Source of the DNA: Rhodopirellula halodulae
GTDB lineage: Bacteria > Planctomycetota > Planctomycetia > Pirellulales > Pirellulaceae
Direction: 5' to 3'
DNA length: 64,000 nucleotides
Assembly (NCBI RefSeq): GCF_020966775.1
Contig: NZ_JAJKFV010000002.1
Location: 658,269-722,268 of the forward strand
Shown in pieces: positions 55,391-64,000 of the stretch. Both the position numbers and the translations under genes were made by a program. Position 1 is the first letter of the stretch, and the number at the start of each line of letters is the position of its first letter. The notes beneath the pieces are model-generated. The model was not told where the DNA came from. It was given only the letters and a program-made list of their open reading frames with translations, and did not search any database.

Positions 55391-55627
55391 GTGATCGATC
55401 CTCAAAAACGCTCCGCAAACGGTGCCTCAACCCAGCCGATGCTTCGATTGGCCACGGCCGGTTTCGAACTCGCTTCTTTTCCGCTCATCCTGGGGGCGGC
55501 CGGGTACTATTTGCTGGATCCGTGGATGGGCAACGAAACGCCGTATATCGCGATTGCTGGGGTGTTGCTCGGGTTCAGCTTGGGGTTTTACCGCCTGATC
55601 GTGATGGCGAATCAGTTGCAAAAGTGA
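55391..55627 (+). CDS. AtpZ-like small membrane protein
   Basis: The 78-residue product has two membrane helices (SFPLILGAAGYYLLDPWMG and YIAIAGVLLGFSLGFYRLIV) in the AtpZ/'gene 1' pattern GxxxG with a short polar turn. Such proteins often open F-type atp operons and may form an Mg/Ca import or assembly factor with AtpI. The GTG start at 55391 is the earliest. It is about 200 bases upstream of the AtpI-like gene on the same strand. Confidence 0.65.
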   Translation: MIDPQKRSANGASTQPMLRLATAGFELASFPLILGAAGYYLLDPWMGNETPYIAIAGVLLGFSLGFYRLIVMANQLQK

Positions 55628-55826
55628 CGGCGCGCGGTGCATGCGATCTCGTTCGCGATTTGCCCGTGGTTGCGATCGACCGATTGAGCCTGCCGGTATC
55701 ATGGGCCGCATTTCGAATGAGTAGGGATTGGCGGGTCGGTTGGATGTCGGGCTGAATGGGCGTCTGCTAGAAAAACCGTTTCTCTGATCCAATCGCCATC
55801 GACTCATTCGCCCGAAAGCCACCTCG

Positions 55827-56294
55827 TTGAAAGACTACGACACCACCCGGCCACCCGCTGAATCGCGAAGCGTTGTGTTGGCGACGGTGATCGCAATCAC
55901 GGGTGTCTGGTTGTTGCTTTGTTTCGTCTTCGCATTGAGCGGTTGGGGGCAGAGTCAATTTTTCTCAGATTCAACCTGGGGCATTGTGTCGCTGGTCAGT
56001 CCTTGGCCGGTGTGGCGAAAGCTGGCAATTGCGAGTTGGCTGATCGCATTGGCCTCCGTCTTTCCAAGGTTGTTGTCCATTCAATTGAGCGACGATCGGT
56101 GGTTGGCGACGAAGGGCTTTTTGGCCGGGATGCTAATTCGGATCAGTGGGACCGTTGCGTTGTTTTTGGCCAGTAGTTATTACTTGGACGCTCCTGAGAC
56201 TTGGTCCGCGGCGTGGCTGCTTTTCTGGCATGTTGTTCTGCTCGCCGCCGAAGTCATTGTGATCGCGCGGTTCGCTCGCCGCGACGCTCCCTGA
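55827..56294 (+). CDS. AtpI-like four-helix membrane protein
   Basis: The 155-residue protein has four membrane segments (VIAITGVWLLLCFVFALSGW, KLAIASWLIALASVFPRLL, FLAGMLIRISGTVALFLAS and AWLLFWHVVLLAAEVIVIAR), the usual AtpI plan, directly before subunit a. AtpI-like proteins assist assembly of the c-ring. Similarity is by topology and position, not by a diagnostic motif. The TTG at 55827 is the first in-frame start; GTG codons follow. It is 26 bases upstream of atpB. Confidence 0.6.
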   Translation: MKDYDTTRPPAESRSVVLATVIAITGVWLLLCFVFALSGWGQSQFFSDSTWGIVSLVSPWPVWRKLAIASWLIALASVFPRLLSIQLSDDRWLATKGFLAGMLIRISGTVALFLASSYYLDAPETWSAAWLLFWHVVLLAAEVIVIARFARRDAP

Positions 56295-56320
56295 AATCAT
56301 CCCGATCCAAACCAACTGTC

Positions 56321-57370
56321 ATGTTGCCATTTCTAGCCGCAGCCGGTCACGACCCGACCGACCACGCGATCCCGCACGCGTTGCATGAATCGCCGCTACT
56401 GAAGATTCCAGTGGGCGGCGAGGGAACGAGTGTTCCCGCCTTGGGAATTCGTGAAGGCTACTACGAGTTCTTCATCACCAACCACCTGATGATGTCCGCG
56501 GTGGTGGGGTTGTTGTTGATCATCACCGGTGTGTTGTGCTCTCGCAAAATCAGCATTTTCCACGGGGAAGGCTTGGGGCGTTATCAAACTCGCGGCCGCT
56601 TGTCGCAATTGTTTGAAACGATCTGCGCGTTCATTCGGGACGAGGTCGCTTATCCGAACCTGCACGGGCTGACCGACAAATACATTCACTACATTTGGAC
56701 GGTGTTTTTCTTCATCCTGTTTGCCAACATTTTGGGTGTCATCCCGTTTGGCTACATGTTGCAGTTGATCACCGGGAACCAAGCGTTTTCCCATTGGGGC
56801 GGCAGTGCGACGGGGAACCTGTCGCTGACCAGCATGCTGGCGTTGACCTCATTGGTGGCGATCATCTTCATCGGGATCCGCGAAACCAGTGCGAAGGACT
56901 TCTTCAACCACTTCAACCCGATTGGTTGGGATGGCGGCATCATGATGTTGCCCATCGCGTTGATGCTGTACGTGCTGGAATGGCTCAGTCTGTTGGTCAA
57001 ATGCTTCGTGCTTGCCATGCGTTTGTTTGGCACCATGATGGCTGGTCACTTGGTGCTGGCGGCGTTTGTCGGCCTGATCTTCGCGGCTCGTGCCGCGGGC
57101 GATGGGATGGCCTACACGGTCAGCGTTCCCGTTGTGCTCGTGGCCACTTCACTGACGTTGTTGGAGTTGTTCGTGTGCTGTTTGCAAGCGTTCATCTTCA
57201 CGTTCTTGACCGTGCTGTTCATCGCATCGATGGCAACGCACGAGCATGACGAGCATTTGGATGATGATCCGAATGCGATGACCGACGCCAATCAGATGGA
57301 CCCTGACAAGATTTTTGATCCCGGCCGCATCAGTCCAGCCGTGGGTGCCAGTCACCCAGCGGGCGTTTGA
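56321..57370 (+). CDS. atpB: F-type ATP synthase subunit a
   Basis: This 349-residue membrane subunit carries the proton half-channels. Visible are the essential arginine in LAMRLFGTMMAGHLVLAAF, the FLTVLFIASMATHEH last helix and FFFILFANILGVIPFGYML. There are about six helices. It has a longer N-terminal lead and a charged C-terminal tail (DEHLDDDPNAMTDANQMDPD and following) than E. coli AtpB. The frame is open upstream into the AtpI-like gene, but the ATG at 56321 gives MLPFLAAAGHDPTDHA. The gene precedes atpE by 282 bases. Confidence 0.93.
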   Translation: MLPFLAAAGHDPTDHAIPHALHESPLLKIPVGGEGTSVPALGIREGYYEFFITNHLMMSAVVGLLLIITGVLCSRKISIFHGEGLGRYQTRGRLSQLFETICAFIRDEVAYPNLHGLTDKYIHYIWTVFFFILFANILGVIPFGYMLQLITGNQAFSHWGGSATGNLSLTSMLALTSLVAIIFIGIRETSAKDFFNHFNPIGWDGGIMMLPIALMLYVLEWLSLLVKCFVLAMRLFGTMMAGHLVLAAFVGLIFAARAAGDGMAYTVSVPVVLVATSLTLLELFVCCLQAFIFTFLTVLFIASMATHEHDEHLDDDPNAMTDANQMDPDKIFDPGRISPAVGASHPAGV

Positions 57371-57652
57371 GAGGTCGCTGACTCGTCCACGCGGACGTGC
57401 TCGGGGGCTTGAAAATCATGTGGCATTTTGTCACGCGAATTTCGGGCTGATTGCAGGCGAAAGTTGCCCTGAGTCCGCAAACTGTTTTGATTCGCAGCGT
57501 CAGGCGATCGGGAGCGAAACCTTTTTCGACTCCTTTCTGACGAAACTACCGCAGGGTGGCATGACGGTTCGACTTGGTTGGACTATTCTTCCGCACTCAA
57601 AAAACACCTTTCCCCTTTCACTCGCTCAAAATTTTTACGGAGCAATCTGAAG
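57371..57652. other. 282-bp gap between atpB and atpE
   Basis: This spacer is unusually long for an atp operon. A frame starting at 57315 crosses it, but its product has no family features. No terminator or promoter consensus was recognised. A second promoter for the F1 part is possible. Confidence 0.4.
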
Positions 57653-57910
57653 ATGTTAGAACTGGCAATGATGTTGGCCCAAGAACTCGCTTCCTACGAC
57701 TTCGGCCGCATGGGTCTGGGGATCGGCATCGGATTGATCATCATCGGTGCTGCTTTGGGCATCGGTCGCATCGGTGGCAGCGCTGTCGACGCGATGTCGC
57801 GTCAGCCTGAAGCTGGTGGACGTATCCAAACGGCGATGATCATCGCGGCTGCACTGATCGAAGGTGCAACCGTCATCGCATTGGTGTTCATTCTGTTGTG
57901 CCGCGGCTAG
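57653..57910 (+). CDS. atpE: F-type ATP synthase subunit c
   Basis: This 85-residue rotor-ring subunit has two helices with the GLGIGIGLIIIGAALGIG glycine motif, the polar loop SRQPEAGG and the ion-carrying glutamate E70 in AALIEGATVIALVFILL. The residue after E70 is glycine, and helix 1 has no glutamine at the sodium-site position, so the ring looks proton-type. It is immediately followed by atpF at 12 bases. Confidence 0.93.
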   Translation: MLELAMMLAQELASYDFGRMGLGIGIGLIIIGAALGIGRIGGSAVDAMSRQPEAGGRIQTAMIIAAALIEGATVIALVFILLCRG

Positions 57911-57921
57911 GTCGAAATTCG

Positions 57922-58656
57922 ATGAAACGCTTGCTTGCAATTAGCTCGCTCACTCTGCTTGCCACTTTGGTGCTCATGGTGTCTTCACCGGTGCACGTCA
58001 TGGCTGCGGATGAGGATGTGACCGTGGTGGACGCGACAGCGGACTCGGCGGACAGCGAAGATCTCGCGGAAGGCGACGACCACGATCACGAAGGTGATGA
58101 TCATGGGCACGGCGAAGCCGCCGCGGACGATCACGGCCATGGTGATGAAGACCATGCGGCCACACCGCTGTTGTCGTTCGACGTCGGTTCGGCCATCTGG
58201 AATATGATCATCTTCCTCTGCGTCTTGGCGATCCTGTCCAAATTTGTTTGGCCAGCCGTCTTGGGCGGTTTGCAGGCACGCGAAGAGAAAATTCGCGAAG
58301 ATTTGGAATCGGCTGAAAAAGCCAGTGCCGAAGCCAAGCAAATGCTGAGCGATTATCAATCGAAATTGGATGAGGCCGCCGGCCAAGTTCAAACGATGTT
58401 GGCAGAAGCTCGCCGCGACGCGGAAGCAAACGGCCAAAAGATCATCGACGCCGCCAAGGAAGAAGCCGCGGGCCAACGCGAGCGAGCCTTGTCGGACATC
58501 GAAAACGCCAAGAAAGTTGCGATGGCAGAAATGGCCGGACAAACGTCCAAATTGGCCATGCAGGTCGCTCGCAGCGTGGTGGGTCGCGAATTGTCGGCCG
58601 ATGATCACGCTGATTTGATCCGTCAATCGATGGAGCGGCTGCCAAGCCAAAACTAA
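57922..58656 (+). CDS. atpF: F-type ATP synthase subunit b with His/Asp-rich extension
   Basis: This 244-residue b subunit has a signal-peptide-like N-terminus (MKRLLAISSLTLLATLVLMV, cleavage near VMA-AD). Next comes an acidic His-rich segment (residues 51-78) with seven histidines among aspartates, then the membrane helix (about 89-111, SAIWNMIIFLCVLAILSKFV) and the long Ala/Glu-rich coiled coil. The E. coli protein has no such pre-region. The extension would be outside the membrane and could bind metal. The ATG at 57922 follows subunit c closely. Confidence 0.88.
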   Translation: MKRLLAISSLTLLATLVLMVSSPVHVMAADEDVTVVDATADSADSEDLAEGDDHDHEGDDHGHGEAAADDHGHGDEDHAATPLLSFDVGSAIWNMIIFLCVLAILSKFVWPAVLGGLQAREEKIREDLESAEKASAEAKQMLSDYQSKLDEAAGQVQTMLAEARRDAEANGQKIIDAAKEEAAGQRERALSDIENAKKVAMAEMAGQTSKLAMQVARSVVGRELSADDHADLIRQSMERLPSQN

Positions 58657-58666
58657 CGTTTTTGAC

Positions 58667-59350
58667 GTGGTCAAACTTCCTTCCTTGAAATTCCTTCGAC
58701 GCTCAAACGACGAGACCCCGAACGTGTCCGATACCGCCTCGCATTCCACCGTCCTGGACGTTGGCGCCGAAAAGCTCGGCAAGACCTACGCTCGGGCGTT
58801 GCTCGCTGCGACCCAAGCGGATGGATCCACCGAAGCGGTTGTTCAAGACCTCAACGCAGTTTGTGATGAAGCTTTGCAGCACAATCCCAAACTGCAGATG
58901 GCCTTTGAGTCGCCACAAATCAGTGCGGACGAAAAGTGCCGAGTGGTCGACCGTTTGTTCGGCGGAAACTCCCATCCGGCTCTCATCAAATTGATGAAGG
59001 TGATGGCGGGTCGAGGTCGTCTGGGATACTTGGCCGCCGTTCGTGACGCGGCGGTGGATTTGGCGGACGAAGCTGCCGGACGAGTCGTCGCGGAAGTTCG
59101 CACGGCGGTTCCAATGTCGGATCAGCTCCGCGGGGAAGTGACGGAACAACTGTCACAACGTTTGGGCAAATCGGTCCGTCTTCGCGAATCCGTTGACGCG
59201 GATTTGATCGGCGGAATGATCATTCGAGTCGGCGACACGGTCTTCGATTCGTCGGTGGCCAGCCGACTGGACAAACTTGGCAAATCCGCCGCAGCTGGCT
59301 TCGCCCGCCAGTTGATGGAACAGTCGGATCGCTTCAGTTCCTCCGCGTGA
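58667..59350 (+). CDS. atpH: F-type ATP synthase subunit delta
   Basis: This 227-residue stator subunit has a helical N-terminal domain (KTYARALLAATQADG, ALQHNPKLQMAFESPQIS) and the C-terminal signature GGMIIRVGDTVFDSSVASRL. About 35 extra residues at the N-terminus precede the family core. It starts with GTG at 58667, 10 bases after atpF, and ends 75 bases before atpA, where a weak spacer precedes the catalytic genes. Confidence 0.92.
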   Translation: MVKLPSLKFLRRSNDETPNVSDTASHSTVLDVGAEKLGKTYARALLAATQADGSTEAVVQDLNAVCDEALQHNPKLQMAFESPQISADEKCRVVDRLFGGNSHPALIKLMKVMAGRGRLGYLAAVRDAAVDLADEAAGRVVAEVRTAVPMSDQLRGEVTEQLSQRLGKSVRLRESVDADLIGGMIIRVGDTVFDSSVASRLDKLGKSAAAGFARQLMEQSDRFSSSA

Positions 59351-59425
59351 TCATTCGCGTCGGACGAACTCCCTACCTCACAACCTTTACGCACAAACCA
59401 CCATCGGAAAACACGGTACGGTCCA

Positions 59426-60949
<1,524 letters not shown>

Positions 60950-60971
60950 ACCTGAAAGGCGGATTTGATTC

Positions 60972-61865
60972 ATGGCCAACGCACGTGCACTCGACAAACG
61001 ACGCAAGTCGATTCGCAACATCCGCAAAATCACGCGGACGATGGAGCTGATCGCGACGGCTCGGTACAAGAAAGCGATGGACCGCGCCGCAGCGGCCACG
61101 GCTTACACCGAGCAGATCACCAAAATCGTTTCGCGATTGGCGGATGCTGGTTTGGACGTGCAGCACCCATTGCTGGAACAACGCGAAAAGATCCAGTCAT
61201 CACGCGTGTTGGTGCTCGCCAGCAACCGTGGTTTGTGCGGTGGTTACAACGCATCGATCCTTCGCACCGCGGTTCCGCGAATTAAATCGCTGCGTGAGTC
61301 CATTCCCAACGTCACCGTCGATGCCAGCGGTAAACGGGGCGTCAACGGATTGAAGTTTCGCGGTATCGACACGGACCAGCAGTTCCTGCAGTTCGAGGAT
61401 CAACCCGCTTACGACGAAGTCGAGAAGATCGCCGAAGATTACTTGGCCGAGTACATCACCGGCAAGATTGACCGGCTCGACGTCGTCTACACCAAATTCA
61501 TCAGCACATCGAAACAAGAAGCCGTCGTGGAAACGTTGCTTCCGTTGGGATCGCTTGGCGGCGATTCGGAAGACGCTTCGGCGGGTGCTGGTGATGGTGG
61601 ATCCGCCGAATATGAATTCCTTCCTTCGGCGGAAAGCATTTTGGAAGAGGTCGTGCCGACCAGCTTCAAGGTGAAGTTGTTCAAGTGTTTCCTGGACGCG
61701 GCTGTCAGCGAGCAAGTTGCTCGAATGATCGCGATGAAGGGAGCCACCGAGAGTGCCGGCGACATGATCAAACAACTGTCGATGACGTACAACCGTGCTC
61801 GCCAAAGCCAGATCACCGGCGAGATCATGGAAATCATCGGCGGTGTCGAAGCACTGGAAGGCTGA
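60972..61865 (+). CDS. atpG: F-type ATP synthase subunit gamma
   Basis: This 297-residue rotor shaft has the N-terminal KRRKSIRNIRKITRTMELIA helix, LVLASNRGLCGGYNASILRT in the middle and the C-terminal KQLSMTYNRARQSQITGEI. Around residues 193-205 there is a short Gly/Ser/Asp-rich insert (GGDSEDASAGAGDGG), probably a surface loop. A 145-bp spacer, longer than elsewhere in the operon, separates it from atpD. Confidence 0.95.
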   Translation: MANARALDKRRKSIRNIRKITRTMELIATARYKKAMDRAAAATAYTEQITKIVSRLADAGLDVQHPLLEQREKIQSSRVLVLASNRGLCGGYNASILRTAVPRIKSLRESIPNVTVDASGKRGVNGLKFRGIDTDQQFLQFEDQPAYDEVEKIAEDYLAEYITGKIDRLDVVYTKFISTSKQEAVVETLLPLGSLGGDSEDASAGAGDGGSAEYEFLPSAESILEEVVPTSFKVKLFKCFLDAAVSEQVARMIAMKGATESAGDMIKQLSMTYNRARQSQITGEIMEIIGGVEALEG

Positions 61866-61971
61866 TGCCTTTTGGCTGCTTGAGAGTTTCTAGCGACTTG
61901 CGAATAGCTACGTGAGCCGTCGATTCAAACGACAAACCGTCAAACAAATACACCACCCCATTCAATCCATA

Positions 61972-61998
61972 AGCTAATTGCTAGTAGCTAACCGCTAG
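61972..61998. repeat. Tandem 14-bp repeat before atpD
   Basis: AGCTAATTGCTAG (61972-61984) and AGCTAACCGCTAG (61986-61998) are direct repeats, 11 of 13 bases the same. The second overlaps the TAGGAG ribosome-binding site of atpD. A possible translational-control or recombination scar. Confidence 0.45.
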
Positions 61999-63450
<1,452 letters not shown>

Positions 63451-63453
63451 ACG

Positions 63454-63840
63454 ATGTCCATTCGATGTGTCGTCGTCACGCCTGAACGAACCGAATTGGA
63501 TCGGGAAGCGGACTTTGTCGCTCTGCCGATGTTCGACGGTGAGTTGGGTGTCCAACGCGGTCGTGCACCGATGATCGGCCGCCTCGGCTACGGTGTGTTG
63601 CGTCTGCAAACGGTCAGCGGACCGGAACGTTACTTCGTCGACGGCGGCTTCGCCCAAGTCGAAGATGACGTGGTGAACGTGCTGACCGGACGTGCCATTG
63701 CCGTGGACATGTTGGACACGGACGAAGCGACCAAGTCGCTAGCTGATGCTTTGGAAATGCCCAGCAGCACGCCGGAGCAGGCTCAGATCAAAGACGCCGC
63801 CGTGCGTCGTGCTCGCGGGCAACTGCGAGCCAGCCGCTAA
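63454..63840 (+). CDS. atpC: F-type ATP synthase subunit epsilon
   Basis: This 128-residue subunit of the central stalk has the N-terminal beta-sandwich (RCVVVTPERTELDREADFVA, LPMFDGELGVQRGRAPMIGR) and the strand ERYFVDGGFAQVEDDVVNVL. The C-terminal helices are short (KDAAVRRARGQLRASR), shorter than in E. coli, so autoinhibition may differ. It ends the operon 34 bases before an intrinsic terminator. Confidence 0.95.
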   Translation: MSIRCVVVTPERTELDREADFVALPMFDGELGVQRGRAPMIGRLGYGVLRLQTVSGPERYFVDGGFAQVEDDVVNVLTGRAIAVDMLDTDEATKSLADALEMPSSTPEQAQIKDAAVRRARGQLRASR

Positions 63841-63874
63841 GCTTCACCAAAGCTTCGAATCAGAAACAACATCC

Positions 63875-63902
63875 ACACGTCAGTTCTCGCTGACGTGTTT
63901 TT
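63875..63902 (+). terminator. Intrinsic terminator of the atp operon
   Basis: ACACGTCAG pairs perfectly with CTGACGTGT across the loop TTCTCG and is followed directly by a run of T residues. It is placed 34 bases after the atpC stop and is the clearest rho-independent terminator in the window. Confidence 0.85.
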
Positions 63903-64000
63903 GGTTTGCCCAGCGAAGCTGGCAACCCCAGTCGGTGCTTGCCACCGACCAAGCCCTGTTCATGGGGAATTGAATCCGATTCGCAAGGGCGTCGTTGGCC

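Overview
The window looks like a chromosomal segment of a marine planctomycete close to Rhodopirellula. This is inferred from gene content, not from a marker gene. The hints are twin-arginine Gfo/Idh/MocA oxidoreductases, a ThuA-like secreted protein, a Gly/Ser/Pro-rich protein of the type called mu-protocadherin-like in Rhodopirellula, a Rho_N/DUF4912 protein, a membrane MutS-like protein, and moderately GC-rich sequence with many TTG/GTG starts. No rRNA, tRNA or CRISPR array was seen.

Layout. 1-1.7 kb: end of sufB and sufD (Fe-S cluster assembly), separated by an inverted pair of REP-like palindromes. 1.8-5 kb: a polytopic membrane protein, a two-gene nucleotidyltransferase module and mannose-6-phosphate isomerase. 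5-13 kb: two secreted oxidoreductases, a membrane-anchored MutS-like ATPase in tandem with a polytopic membrane protein, and a secreted alpha/alpha-toroid (pectate-lyase-like) protein. 13.6-20.8 kb (+ strand): a radical SAM protein, two planctomycete-type hypothetical membrane proteins, oligoendopeptidase F and a two-domain sugar-type ABC ATPase.

20.9-49.2 kb is an unbroken minus-strand train of 19 genes. In transcription order it holds: a sigma-54 activator (PAS-GAF-AAA-Fis); an ABM-fold protein; a SnoaL-like secreted protein; a Gly-rich secreted protein; an RND pump with its adaptor; a seven-gene V-type ATPase operon (B-D-I-K-E-DUF2764-A); phosphoketolase; a LOG-family protein; a Ser/Thr kinase fused through one membrane helix to a UrtA-like binding protein; GlgX; glycogen phosphorylase; and polyphosphate kinase 2. 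Gaps downstream of the activator are at most about 137 bp and many genes overlap. A -24/-12 element and two CCAA/TTGG palindromes lie in the 311-bp gap just downstream of the activator gene. I read this as a candidate sigma-54-controlled energy-reserve and ion-homeostasis locus: glycogen and polyphosphate mobilisation, a phosphoketolase bypass, V-ATPase and a receptor kinase. It is the most interesting part of the window, but its co-regulation is inference.

49.3-50.5 kb: a single-domain HUH (RAYT/IS200-like) transposase embedded in arrays of short GC-rich palindromes. 50.5-55 kb: upp and pyrC (pyrimidine metabolism), a ThuA-like secreted protein and a Rho_N/DUF4912 protein. 55.4-63.9 kb (+ strand): a complete F-type ATP synthase operon (atpZ-like, atpI-like, B, E, F, H, A, G, D, C) ending in a clear intrinsic terminator. 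The window therefore carries both rotary ATPase types about 16 kb apart. The V-type K subunit keeps sodium-site residues, while the F-type c subunit looks proton-type.
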